Positions 10,983-22,330 of a stretch of DNA of 64,000 nt are shown here, one piece after another (positions within the stretch are counted from its first letter, which is position 1; every line of letters begins with the position of its first letter). This DNA is from Lonicera japonica (lineage: Eukaryota > Streptophyta > Magnoliopsida > Dipsacales > Caprifoliaceae): contig CM038467.1 of NCBI GenBank assembly GCA_021464415.1, forward strand, positions 47,987,715-48,051,714. The letters run 5' to 3'. A program made the position numbers and the translations under genes. Under the pieces are notes generated by a model. That model was given only the letters and a program-made list of their open reading frames with translations, searched no databases and was not told the origin of the DNA.

Positions 10983-12772
10983 TGATAAACACCCAAAAAT
11001 GCCATATTTTATACCCCAAAAGCTTCTTGGTAGTTTGTTATTATTGCCTAAACTGTGTTAATATCATCTTTTGTTCGCTTTATAACTAAAAAGTGAAAAT
11101 AGTCCAATTTTGTGCTAAATTTAACTAACAATACAGCAAAGATGTGTCAAAAAAGCAATGGCAATTGTTCCGGTGGTTAGGCAAGCTTGAAATTGATGAT
11201 TGATCATGTTCTAAGAGGTGTGGAAGTCCAAATCCAAGAAGAAGTGCATTAATATTTAAGCGCGCGAAAAATCTGCTTTTGATTATTTAGGTGACAGTTT
11301 GGAATTTTGATCATAACTTTGCGCTCAGAACTCAGAATTTTGCGAGCTATATATGGTTGGAAAGAAGACTCAAAGGGCTACAACTTCTGTGTTTTGACGA
11401 TCTTCAGATTCTATCATCTTGATGGTGAAAAAATTCCCCAAACCTACTGCCTGCGCACAGCCACGAAAATGAGTGGTTTTATTTCTCTCTTACGAGCCCT
11501 CTTCCCTCTTCCAAACCATTTATCTCATTATCCATTATGGAAGCCCACATAAATATTCTCCAGTAGCCTATGTTTTTAATCATCCCATCAACCAAGCCCA
11601 TTATCTCCTTTACCTTATCAAGCACCTTCCATTCCTAAAATTTATTTTCTTGCTCTCCACTCAATTTAAATTAATTCTTTTTCTAAACCTTCCATTTTTC
11701 TCCCCTTAAACCCTAATTCTTACACCTATAAATAAAGGCCCTTAGCACAACCACAAGAGAGAAATAAACTTGTGAAGATATAGCGAGAGAAGGAGTCGCG
11801 CACACCACCGCCGGAAGAACCATTCAACCGGAGTTCTAAATTTCAAGGAGAGTTTTATTTATTGCAATTTTTATTATTATTTTGTAAGTTCCTCTTTGAT
11901 ATTGAGATTAATATTTTAATTGAGCAATGAAATTTTATTTAATATCATTCTTGTGTTCAATATTTATAATGGAAAGCTAATCTCTTTTCAAAGGGAGAGA
12001 TGAAACTCTAATATTTAATTTAACTTATATTATTGCATGTAGTACCCATGTGCTTAATTTAATAAAAAATCTTTTTGATTGACCTCCAAAAGAGGCAATC
12101 TAATTTAGTGTGATTATTGATTTAAGAAACAAACTACACACCATAGAATTTTCTTGAGTTGATTTTAATTACTAAATTCTCTTCTAAACTTTAATTGTTA
12201 ATATGGATGGGTGTTGAACCTTTGTGTTTTCCTTAAGTGGCGATTCATTGGAAGCTTACTTTAATCCATGTTATTATTTTTATGAAAGAAGCAAATTGGA
12301 TTTTACAAAAGATTTAAGATAAAAATTGGTTTTAAGGTTATATCTTGAAATTACTAGTTTATTTGAATATTAAGATCATGCTATATACCATAGGTGACTC
12401 CTAAGTGTTTAAGTAAATTAGAATTTTCAATTTTATCTTGGGTACATACATGTGATAATGAAATAGTTAAATTAAAGTAATTGGTGGTGGATTCTTAACC
12501 CTTGATTTCTCTCAATATTTGATTAATCTCTCTTGTGAATTGCTAATTAGTTATTCTTTAATTTTAATTTTAATAATAAAAAAAAAAGAAAAAATACTTT
12601 CCAAAAACAAAATTGGTTTTAATTTGGCAATTTTAAGTTTTTTTTATAATTTTCAATTCCTTCCCTCGAGATTTGGATTGACCCCTTATTTTCCCACTTT
12701 ACTACGCCTAATTAGATTTTTGCAGATAAAGGTTTTTGTTTGCAGTCTTGATACGACTAGAGACGCACAACA
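10983..12772 (+). mobile_element. Solo LTR, probably Ty3/Gypsy (1.79 kb)
   Basis: Starts TGATAAACACCCAAAAATG and ends AGACGCACAACA, flanked by near-identical 5-bp duplications CAACC (10978-10982) and CGACC (12773-12777). No coding region or second LTR is present. Inside are a TATA-like 'CCTATAAATAAAGG' (about 11725) and typical plant LTR text such as the 'TTTTGCGAGCTATATATGG' stretch near 11338. Open frames at 11307-11709 and 12519-12806 are not protein genes. Assignment to Gypsy is from terminal style only. Confidence 0.65.
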
Positions 12773-12929
12773 CGACCATACCAATCTAATTTTGAAATCT
12801 AATTAAAAATCATGGATGGACTCATGATTATGTCTATTGTATATCAAAATGTCTGACCCAACTCGACCCGAGTTCAATATATTGGACTCATAAGCACTTG
12901 AGTACCATAGGTGGGTATTCTAATATAAA

Positions 12930-13691
12930 AATCTCTTTTGCGGCAAAAGAACAGTTTGTCACAAGTGAAACCCCCAAACACCCAACAGACAAAGAACCGT
13001 TTGACAAGGTAAAAGTAAATACCTTAATATTTCTTAGGCGACATGTAAATTTTGATTTATGTTGAGGATATCTTTAACTGATAACTCACAAAGAACAATG
13101 GAAAAAGGGACGTCTTGGAAATATCCATGACATTATTCTCCCATATATGACAATGCAGTGTGATGAAATTCGTTTGTTAGGGTAATAATTTCAACAAAAA
13201 TACACTACGCTTAAAAGTAGGTCTTAACTTTTCCACCTTCCTTATTTTAGCTATTATACTAATGAACCAGTATAACCAACATTGTTGTTCTTTTGAGCAA
13301 TAATACTACACCTGTAGGGATAAAGAAATTTCCCAAAGCCAATTATAGCAAGGTTAATGGTGGAAAGACATCCAACATAAAGGGGATTAACAGTGCTAAC
13401 CACAACTCTCATGGCAATAATGCAAAATGTAAAAAGGGATGTGGGTGTCGTGGTACGGGTCCTGAAAGCTCTTCCAAAGTATGGCGAATAAATATTGCTA
13501 GATATTGGTATAAGAACTGCCATGCAAGTGCTAAAGTGTCAGCCAGTTACAAGAGATATCGAGAGTCTAAAGAACATGAATCTTATTTTATGAATGAAAA
13601 AGATAATGACACTGATGTCAGCTTCACAATCGCAGACTTTTGTGGCAATAAGGACTTTGCTCAGTTAATGGATGCACCCAGTTTTGACTGA
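12930..13691 (+). pseudogene. Copia-A gag remnant
   Basis: The segment 12960-13190 gives pieces of the Copia gag capsid region (an LRRH-like motif near 13035, then a WKKGRLGNIHDIILPYM-like stretch in a shifted frame). The open frame 13293-13691 carries a basic GKTSN...NHNSHG...KCKKGCG linker. A degenerate zinc-knuckle zone with the CCHC spacing lost follows, then the acidic tail with ADF and APSFD, matching the gag C-terminus of plant Copia elements with small LTRs. Gag would form the virus-like particle and bind the RNA. The frame is broken by at least two shifts and lacks a proper start. The minus-strand frame 13523-13254 is a shadow. Confidence 0.7.
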
Positions 13692-13989
13692 TCTCCCTTA
13701 CTCACTTTATTTTTTCAAGATGGTTAAACAGTTATATTGCCCAATTTTTAGTTAGACTATGATTTTTTCTTCAAGATTATTTAATGGATTAGATTTCTAA
13801 ACAAGATATTGGATTAATTATAGTTGGTTTTCTTTGAATTTTATTACTATATAGTTCGGAGTTTATACTCGATTTCATTACTGTAAAAATTAATCGAGGA
13901 TAACTTTATTGATTGGTTGATAGTGGGAACACCATAACCATTCAACAAAATACGCAATTAATAACCTATAATACCTATGTGACTATGGT
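13692..13989. other. Degraded linker between gag and protease/pre-integrase
   Basis: About 300 bp of AT-rich sequence where the Copia protease should lie. I cannot see a DSG/DTG active-site motif in any frame, so the protease is deleted or too decayed to recognise. Confidence 0.4.
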
Positions 13990-14607
13990 GATTAAATCAC
14001 CATAAGAACGAAGAACTACTCAACCATTTTGTTGCTAAAATTGTGTTTAAAGCAACATACGCTCTATATGCACCAAGAGCGACCCGAACTTTATTAATGA
14101 TATTCGTACCAATAGTAATCATACAAAAACCAAATGTAAGAATGGTACAAAAACATATTTATTTTACCTCTAAACAAATGTGAAAAAAACGCATTTTAAA
14201 GAAACTTATGAATCATTCTAGTGGAATGTATCCCACTATGATAAGAATTGTCGAATTCTATAATGTTACTAACGATGTACTATGGGACACTAACTCATAC
14301 AGGCTTTAGCATGCATGCCTAGTACACCATAGTCATGATGATCTATGTGTTAAAGTACTTATATGGATATCTTCTCTCCCGAGTGACAAATAAATAGGAC
14401 AAAAATCTAGCACATTGCAACGTGTTGATATTAGTAATGCTCAAAAGTAATCATTGACTTCTAAAGTAGTAGAAGTAATATCCCCCTTCCCATTATGCTT
14501 TATTGACCATGTCAAAGGAACGACACCCAATTTTTTAAAGCTTGCCTTTTAGCTAAAATATGATTGAAACCCTCATATGCTAAAGATACATAATAAAATA
14601 TACCATT
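13990..14607 (+). pseudogene. Copia-A pre-integrase and zinc-binding domain remnant
   Basis: Frames around 14040-14130 give ALYAPRATRTLL, the conserved linker after the Copia protease. Around 14200-14330 come LMNHSSGMY, then TNDVLWDTNSYRL and a decayed WHxRLGHP-type motif (HACLVHHSHDD). Near 14530-14607 the CKACxLxK zone is recognisable as LKLAF.LKYD followed by NPHMLK. This order is the pre-integrase (GAG_pre-integrs) domain and HHCC zinc finger of Copia integrase. Stops interrupt it throughout. It is cut at 14607 by the Gypsy insertion and continues at 21647. Confidence 0.7.
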
Positions 14608-14612
14608 CTTAC

Positions 14613-14901
14613 TAATGGAGGCAAGGCTGTTGTGCAAAATAAAGACAATTCAAAGGCCATCCAAGTTCTAACAGGCCTAATTACAAGGTCATGGGCTAAG
14701 AAGTTAAAGGTAAAGCTTAATGAATTTGTTCAAACTATTTAGGCTCAAGAAGAAGGCATAATCAAGCCCATTGGAGGGGAAAAGGTGGAGCACAAAATGG
14801 AGGCTATATTACACTTATTCAACCCCAATTTGAGTGAGGAGACCATGTTTATGATGTCCAAGAGTGTGGAGTCAAGGCCACATGTTTTTATTTATTATTT
14901 A
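14613..14901 (+). repeat. Gypsy-A 5' LTR, first part
   Basis: Aligns with 20929-21215 of the 3' LTR, for example GGAGGCAAGGCTGTTGTG at 14617 and 20933. Interrupted at 14901 by the Z-3 insertion, with the target duplication ATTTA. It continues at 18077. Confidence 0.9.
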
Positions 14902-17900
14902 TGTAACACCCCCACCCTAATTATTAGAATAATACCCGTAATTAAGGCCTAGAGTGCCACTAACCCATCTTAAATTTACTAAAATGGGTATATAAAATGT
15001 AAAATGCACAAAAATTCAAATAGTACCATCATACATGTCAAACAAGACCGTTTCATAATCATACTAATGATGATAGCACTGCACATAAACATGCATACGT
15101 GCCTACAGCCGTTACGCCAAGCCAATTAAGTAAGTCCAACATTATACAAGCCAACTAAGTAAAGTTAAGACAATATACAATACTTCAGGCTAGCCGTGGC
15201 TTCCCGAGATAACATATTCATAACAAAAATTAATCCATATCAGAGCCTTCTATATCGATCCCGAACCCGCCGTCTTGTTAACATCACACATCTCCTGTGT
15301 ACCTGTATAGTTTAAAGAAAACAGGGTGAGCATATCGCTCAGTATGGGAAAAAGTAGAGGAAAAGTTTGGAAAAACATTCTTTAATTTATTACTGTAAAG
15401 CAAGTAAACCCTTTCATCGTATAATCTAAACATTATTTATAAAATATCACAAAAGATAACTAGTTCATGATGATGCGTGCTCATGCAAATGCAGGTTACC
15501 TCCCTTTGTGTCAACCCAATTTCGAATCCTGATGATGCATACTGATGAGAAACCAAGCCAAAATAGCCATATAAAATCCATTCACTCCAAAAGCATACAA
15601 CACAATCATAGTTCCTGTCAATGAGAACCTGAACTGGAATCTCATCATAGAATTCATTGCCTCAAAATGGAATACTGTCATCATACCCAGGAAGTGGAAC
15701 AACAACCCGTCCATCTTTCACAGAAAAGAATCAAACCAATGGTGCATTACCAATGCCTAGGTTCTCGGGTTTTTCACCGGTGGCTTATAGGCGGCCAAAC
15801 AATATCCTCCAGGGGTTTAGGGCTTTTCAACCCAAGGGCACCGGGCCCTGCCTATTTTCCCATCCCGGCAAGCACCATGAAAACAGATATTGATACAGAG
15901 TTCATATCACCCTTGGTCATCCACGACCAAGCACAATCATTATCCAAAAATCAATCAACCGATCGTATCCAATAAGACAATATCAAGATAGAAATGAAGC
16001 TTCTAGGAATTGCCATGAGGAATAAGCTTCCATGTAGTCTCCGAATAGAGATATACATATATAATGAAGCTTTTAGCATCATAATAAAAGATATACGCCC
16101 ATTCGATAGGCCGTAAAAGAATCCGAGCTTGCCGAAGAATCTTCAAAAGTGAGGTTGACACAATAATGATGCACAATATGCATACATACTCTTTATGATG
16201 ACTAACAAGTAACACATGCCACTTAAACTTCATTCATCATATATCCATGTTCCTTAGCGTATACATAACCCATTTATAAATCCACTTGGATACAACCAAG
16301 TATGTATATCCAAGGAACATGGCTTACAAGTTTATATCACATAGATATTAAGTTCAAGTGTCATATCTTGTTCACTTCATGCATCAAAAATAAGGTAAAT
16401 ACTACATATGCCATATAAACTCTATCAAAATCATGTCCACATCCTTTAGTGTATACAAAACCCTTTTCTTGGCAAATTAACACATACATACCCAAAGGAC
16501 ATCCATATGAATCAATAACATGTAATTATAGAGCTTAGATGGCATATCTTGCCTAAATACGTGAATTCATACTCCAATTAACCATATATCATTGATATCG
16601 ATCAATAGGCAAAATCATCATATTTGACATACATGTACAAATCATCCATTTCTAGCCAAATGAAATCATATTATCAAGTGTACATAGCATCTATTGCCTC
16701 AAACCTCACTTTTAGATCTTTATTAATCATAAAACATCATGTTATAAACCATACCTTAGATAACTAAGACAAATGGAATAAAACTATGATGATACTTATA
16801 AAATAAGGCCAAAATTTCAAGTCTAAAAGCATATAAACCCCTACCTCGATTTATGAGTGAGAAAGAAGAAATAAATTAACCATATATCATTGATATCGAT
16901 CAATAGGCAAAATCATCATATTTGACATACATGTACAAATCATCCATTTCTAGCCAAATGAAATCATATTATCAAGTGTACATAGCATCTATTGCCTCAA
17001 ACCTCACTTTTAGATCTTTATTAATCATAAAACATCATGTTATAAACCATACCTTAGATAACTAAGACAAATGGAATAAAACTATGATGATACTTATAAA
17101 ATAAGGCCAAAATTTCAAGTCTAAAAGCATATAAACCCCTACCTCGATTTATGAGTGAGAAAGAAGAAATAAATTTGCTGCTTCAAGCCTTCCTCAAAGA
17201 ATCCTCAAGGTAGAAGATGATGAATAGTAAGGCAGGAAGTGTTTTGGATGTTTTTCGATGTTTAATCCTTCGATCGGGAGTGAAAATAGGTAAGGATTGC
17301 TCAAGAACATCTATCTTTCTCTCTCTAGAACCCTCTAGAGTTTTGTGGAAGAGGCTGGTTCGAAAATGGTTGAAAATAGTTTAAAATGAGCTTCAACCGA
17401 CTTTAAGTCGGTTGCTACAGTAATTCGCGCATATTTTTTTTGGTTCTGGAGCACTATTTTTATTTTGGCCATAACTTTTGACTCGAAACTCCGATTGAGG
17501 TATTCTTTATGTTCACGGAAAGGTATTTCAAAGCTCTACAACTTTTTAGGAGTAAGTTTCCCAAATTATAGACACATTTTTCCCAAAAATTCACCGAAGA
17601 CAGCGCTCTGCCAAAACGTTATTAAATAACCTGAATTTAGCGACGAGCCTACTTCGTACCCTGTTTTGACCAATGATGAGTGCAAATTAGCTTTCATAAA
17701 AAATACAAAAGTTGTAGAATGATGCAAATACTAGACACATACGTGAGCGAAACTTCAATCGGATAAGTAACGGAAGAATTACGATAGCCCAAAGTTAGCT
17801 CAAATTAACGAATCACAAGGAACCCAAAACTTCCTATTTACCAACCGAAATTGATTCGGACCACCCGCATCATCAAACGATCATTTATATGAGTGTAAAC

Positions 17901-18071
17901 AAACCTAATACAATATAATAAGATGTATTAAAATACCACGAGACTCCATTACATGAAATTTCACTCCTCACTTGTATAAAGTTAACATTTAATTCTTATT
18001 CACTTCAACAAATGTGATTAAAGTAAGCAATACTCAACCCAATTAATATACCTTGAAATACGGGTATTACA
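14902..18071 (+). mobile_element. Family Z solo LTR, complete copy Z-3 (3.17 kb)
   Basis: Starts TGTAACACCCCCACCC and ends CGGGTATTACA, flanked by perfect 5-bp target duplications ATTTA (14897-14901 and 18072-18076). The empty site is visible in the Gypsy-A 3' LTR near 21215. TG...CA ends plus a 5-bp duplication indicate an LTR retrotransposon product. There is no coding region or internal domain, so it is best read as a solo LTR left by recombination between two LTRs. The length is large but within the range for some plant Gypsy elements. The open frames at 15511-15975 and 16003-16233 are not genes. Z-1 and Z-2 belong to the same family. Confidence 0.85.
16577..17174 (+). repeat. Perfect tandem duplication of 298 bp inside Z-3
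   Basis: 16577-16874 is repeated immediately at 16875-17172, and I found no mismatch reading line by line. Z-1, the minus-strand relative, shows only one copy in this region (about 6180 onward). Confidence 0.9.
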
Positions 18072-18076
18072 ATTTA

Positions 18077-18194
18077 GTTATTATTGTTATTATTTTCTTT
18101 AAATTATTTAGGAGACTAGTTCTTGTTTGATTAGGATTTGTTTTGAGGATTCCTTGTTGGATTGATTTCTTGTTGCCTAAGTTTTCTTCACCCT
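18077..18194 (+). repeat. Gypsy-A 5' LTR, second part, 3'-truncated
   Basis: Matches 21216-21335 of the 3' LTR up to TTTTCTTCACCC. The remaining roughly 300 bp of the LTR is missing, and sequence from the middle of pol follows directly. Confidence 0.85.
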
Positions 18195-19139
18195 TGCGAG
18201 AGCCAGTGAAATTAAAAGAGCGTTGTATTTAAGTCAGCCAGTGATTGTACTTTTGTACAAGGAGGCATATTTAAATACTAACGAACTTAACTAGTCTTTG
18301 CCTAGTTCTATTGTTTCTTTGTTTCAAGATTATGCGGATGTCTTTCCCGAAGAGATGTCACATGGATTACCGCCGATTAAAATGATTGAACATCAAATTG
18401 ATTTGGTACCTGGTGCTACCATTCTTAATAGACTAGCCTATCGAAACAATCCGGAGGAAAGGAAGAAGTTACAAAGGCAAGTGTCTGTATTAATAGAGAA
18501 AAGGTACGTGAGAGAAAGCATGAGTCCGTCCACTATTCCAGTGATTTTAGTGCCTAAGAAGGATTGGACATAGAGAATGTGTGTTGATTGTCGAGCTATC
18601 AACAATATAACGGTAAAGTATCAGCATCATATTCCTCGTTTAGATGATATGTTGGATAAGTTGCATGGAGCTTGTGTATTTTCTAAAATTAATTTAAAAA
18701 GTGGGTATCATCAATGAAAGAAAGAGATGGATGGAAAACTGCTTTTAAAACCAAACATGATTTATATGAGTGGTTAATGATGCCCTTTGGGCAAACTAAT
18801 GCACTGAGCACTTTTAAACGTTTAATGAATCATGTTTTGTGTGCATTTATAAGAAGATTTGTTGTTGTCTACTTTGATGATATTTTGATTTATAAAAAAA
18901 TCTCGGAGGATCATGTTGAGCATTTAAAATCAGTTTTAGATGTGTTTCAAAAAGAAAAGTTATTTGCTAACATGAAGAAGTGCACTTTTTGTACCAATAA
19001 GCTTGTCTTTCTTGGTGTTGTTGTGAGTGCACAAGGTATACAGGTTGATGAGGAGAAAGTACGTGTAATACGAGAGTGGTTGAGACCTATAACTGTGGGG
19101 AATGTACGAAGTTTTTATGGACTTGTTAGCTTTTACTAG
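18195..19139 (+). pseudogene. Gypsy-A reverse transcriptase remnant
   Basis: Starts in the connector before reverse transcriptase. From 18298 the frame gives QDYADVFPEE, then IEHQIDLVPGA, the classic Gypsy entry into the polymerase domain. A stop at 18571-18573 replaces a Trp codon. The frame continues with [10 protein letters not shown] and [13 protein letters not shown] stop and small deletion near 18712 shift to the frame starting 18714 ([16 protein letters not shown]). The catalytic YFDDILIY motif is intact at about 18867-18893, and a further stop lies at 19137. The enzyme would copy the element's RNA into DNA in the particle. With these breaks it is inactive. Confidence 0.95.
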
Positions 19140-19640
19140 CAATTTGTGAAAGATTTTAGTACCATAGCCGTGCCGCTGACCGAGGTAATAAAGAAGAACG
19201 TGGGATTCAAATGGGAGGATGAGCAAGAGAGAGCGTTCCAATTGATCAAGGAAAAGTTGACCTATGCGCCCATACTTGCATTACCAGATTTTACTAAATC
19301 ATTCGAGCTTGAGTGTGATGCATCGGGTTTGGGAATAGGGGTTGTTTTTATGCAAGAAGGAAAACCAATCGCTTACTTTAGCGAGAAATTGAGTGGGGCA
19401 GCCTCAAACTATTCGACGTATGACAAAGAGCTGTACGCATTGGTTAGAGCATTAGAAACGTGGCAACACTACCTTTGGCCTAAGGAGTTCGTGATTTACA
19501 CCGATCATGAGTCTTTGAAGCATTTATGGAGCCAACACAAGCTGAATAAGAGGTATGCGCACTAGATAGAGTTCATTGAGACATTCCTATATGCCATTCG
19601 GTACAAGAAAGGTAAAAAAAATATTGTTACTGATGCACTT
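19140..19640 (+). pseudogene. Gypsy-A RNase H remnant
   Basis: Continues in frame after the stop at 19137. The open stretch 19146-19565 shows FVKDF-type linker text, then [13 protein letters not shown] (the first catalytic Asp), [25 protein letters not shown] (catalytic Glu) and [10 protein letters not shown] (catalytic Asp). This is the order of the Gypsy RT-RNase H. A stop at 19563 interrupts it, and the following KYKKGKENVV-like stretch lies beyond. It would degrade the RNA strand during reverse transcription. Confidence 0.95.
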
Positions 19641-21031
19641 TTGCGAATGTATGTGTTAATCTCTACTTTTAATGCTAAGTTACTCGATTTTGAGCATATA
19701 AAAGAATCATATCCAATTGATGCTGATTTTTGTGAGGAGTATAAAGCATGTGATAAAAACGCAGTGGGTAAGTTCTTTAGGCATGATGGGTTTTTATTTC
19801 GTAAGAATAAGTTATGTATGCCTAATTGCTCTATGCGTGATTTGTTAGTGAGGCAAGCCCATAGGGGAGGTTTGATGGGGCACTTCGGGATTGCTAAGAC
19901 CTTAGATATTTTGCAAGAACACTTCTTTTGGTACGTATGAAAAGAGACGTTGGGAGAATTTGTGAAATATGTGTCACGTGTCGGCAAGCAAAGTCCCGTG
20001 TGCAACTGCATGGCTTATATACACCATTACCTATTCCTAGTGAACCTTGGATAAATATTTTCATGGATTTTGTTTTAGATTTATCTAGGTCTAAGAATGA
20101 TAGAGATTCGATTTTTGTAGTCGTGGATAGATTTTCTAAAATGGCTCATTTTATTCCATGTTACAAAATCAATGATACTTCGCATGTTATTGATTTATTT
20201 TTTAGAGAAATTGTAAGATTGCATGGCATGCCTAGGACCATTGTTTCAGATAGAGATACTAAGTTCTTAAGCTCCTTTTAGAAGACATTGTGGTGTAAGT
20301 TATGAACTAAGTTATTATTTTATACTACTTGTCATCAACAGTCTGATGGTCAAACTGAGGTTGTAAATAGAACTTTATCTACTTTGTTGAGGGTTATCAT
20401 TAAAAAGAACATTAGAACATGGGATGAATGTTTACCGCATGTTAAGTTTGCTTATAATCGCACTGTTCATTCTACTACTCAATTTTCACTTTTTAAAATT
20501 GTGTATGGATTTAATCCTTTGACTCCATTAGATTTATCTCCATTGCCTTATTCTTATTATACTAATCTTGATGGAAAGAAAAAGGCTAAGTTTGTTAAGC
20601 AGATTCACGAGAAGGCAAGGCTCAACATCAAAAAGAGGACGGAGTAATATGGAAAGAAGGAGAATAAAGGTCACCAAAAGCTGGTTTTTGAACCTGGAGA
20701 TTGGGCATGGCTGCACATGAGGAAAGAATAATTTTTGGAGCAACGTCGTTCTAAGCTACTTCCTAGAAAAGATGGACCTTTTCAAATTCTTGAGCACGTC
20801 AACGATAATGCTTATAAACTTGATCTACCAAGAGAATACAACGTTAGCACTACTTTTAATGTTGCTCACTTAAGTCCGTTTGATGCCAATGATGATTTAA
20901 GGGCAAATCATTTTCAAGAGGAGGGGAGTGATGGAGGCAAGGCTGTTGTGCAAAATGAAGACAATTCAAAGGCCATCCAAGTTCCAACAAGCCCAATTAT
21001 AAGGTCGCGGGCTAAGAAGTTAAAGGCATAA
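19641..21031 (+). pseudogene. Gypsy-A integrase remnant with C-terminal tail
   Basis: The 19641-19940 frame gives the zinc-binding HHCC start (RQAHRGGLMGHFG). A frameshift at about 19930 leads into the frame beginning at 19928, with CVTCRQAKS, then the core with MDFVLDL (first Asp), [13 protein letters not shown] and VSDRDTKFL (second Asp). After stops at about 20279 and 20303 comes [11 protein letters not shown], which carries the catalytic Glu (DDE set complete). Further stops occur at 20645 and 20729. The tail has GPFQILEHVNDNAYKLDLP and FNVAHLSPFD. The frame runs across the polypurine tract into the 3' LTR and ends at 21031, as in many plant Gypsy elements. I do not see a clear chromodomain. 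Confidence 0.93.
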
Positions 21032-21641
21032 CTTAATGGATTGATTCAAGCTATTTGGGCTCAAGAAGAAGGCACAATCATGCCCATTGGAGGGAAAAAA
21101 CGTGGAGCACAAAATGGAGGCTGTATTACACTTATTCAAGCCAAATTTGAGTGATGAGACCATGTCTATGCGGCCCAAGAGTGTGGAGTCAAGTCCACAG
21201 GTTTTTATTTATTATTTAGTTATTATTGTTATTATTTCTTTAAATTATTTAGGAGACTAGTTCTTGTTTGATTAGGATTTGTTTTGAGGATTCCTTGTTG
21301 GATTGGTTTCTTGTTGCCTAAGTTTTCTTCACCCTATTTAAGGGGGGTTCATTGTATTACTTTAATTATCTAAGACATTATCATAATAATATTGAGTGAT
21401 TTTAATACTCTTTGGTTTTTCACGAACTACTTTAACTTATCGGTTTGTCCGGGCGTTCATCTGACTTATTAATCGGTATTCTACACCCGATTGTGGCGTC
21501 TTCGTTTTTTACCATAATCTGATTGTAAAAACAATTCAAGTTCTTAATTTGCTACGATTTTCGAGTGTATCTTTGTCGAGTTTCATATAACCAATTCATT
21601 GTGTTTGTAGGTTTCATGCGATATCACCATAGGTCATATCA
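20929..21641 (+). repeat. Gypsy-A 3' LTR (713 bp)
   Basis: Starts TGATGGAGGCAAGG right after the polypurine tract AAGAGGAGGGGAG (about 20916-20928) and ends CATATCA at 21641. A TATA-like 'CCCTATTTAAGG' lies at about 21333. The first third overlaps the end of the pol frame. It is the complete reference for the truncated 5' LTR and for the related fragment around 51073-57147. Confidence 0.88.
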
Positions 21642-21646
21642 TTTAC

Positions 21647-22330
21647 AAAGAATATAATGATATATTTATGGACTAATCCATCCAGAATGCGGAACCATTT
21701 AAAGTACTTTATAGATCTGGTGGATAATTCGACATTCTGGTCACACGTCGAATAATTGTCTATAAGAAATGTTGCATTTACAAACCTAGCACATATTAAA
21801 AGCTTAAGGGCTCACCACCCTGATTACTGTATCATGTCTATAAGACTCGATAAGATAGAGAATTTACATCAAAAGTATCTGATGATTATTGCATAAAATC
21901 AAAGTAAAGAATCTCGTTCTCCATGTGCATACGCAAAAAGGTCTTACAAAAGTAAACATAAAAAGGATATAGATGGTAGATAAGGCATTGGTTATGCACA
22001 CCATATTGCCTATATATGCCTGGAGTTTATGCAATATTGCATGCACCTTTACTTAATTGTTTCAAGGCCCAAATATTAGATAATTATTATATGCGTACTA
22101 GTTGGTAACTGAATATTAGCTTGATATTTTATGCATATGTGCCGATTGCTCCCCCACAGCGCACTAAATTGGGCTCGCTGAAATAATTAAGTATTAACGT
22201 TGAATACTAATCCTCAACGAAAATTCGCCATTTGGAATCCTTGTCAAGCAATCTCTTTACCGTTAAGAATTGCGAATTTTCACTTTGATGAGACAGTCTT
22301 CCTGTCGTTAGGGGGAGATAGAAAAAGAAA
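21647..22330 (+). pseudogene. Copia-A integrase remnant, continued
   Basis: Resumes Copia integrase after the Gypsy insertion: FIDLVDNS-like and TNLAHIKSL text near 21700-21800, then SIRLDKI (second catalytic region) near 21840. Next come the HTQKGLTK block near 21930 and a DKALVMHTILPIYAW block near 21980. Around 22130-22170 the CADCSPTAH stretch is a decayed form of the usual VPIAPPQRTK motif, and ANFHFDETVFLSLGGD follows at about 22262-22316. This is the end of the integrase core and the linker to reverse transcriptase. Several frameshifts and stops are present. Confidence 0.8.

Larger units (their letters stand above)
14613..21641 (+). mobile_element. Gypsy-A: Ty3/Gypsy retrotransposon relic (7.0 kb)
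   Basis: The 5' LTR starts at 14613 (TAATGGAGG, TG decayed to TA) and the 3' LTR ends CATATCA at 21641. Target duplications are CTTAC (14608-14612) and TTTAC (21642-21646), one mismatch. The insertion splits the Copia-A integrase, and the Copia reading resumes right after it. The internal part goes straight from a truncated 5' LTR into the reverse-transcriptase region, so the primer-binding site, gag and protease are deleted. The pol order reverse transcriptase, RNase H, integrase identifies Gypsy. The clade is uncertain; the pol text resembles abundant plant Gypsy polyproteins. Confidence 0.9.

Noticed and set aside
13254..13523. Minus-strand 89-codon frame
   Set aside because: Shadow of the Copia-A gag frame on the plus strand.
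15511..16233. Overlapping frames of 67-102 codons in Z-3
   Set aside because: Chance frames in a non-coding LTR. Both strands are open in the same place and no motif is visible.
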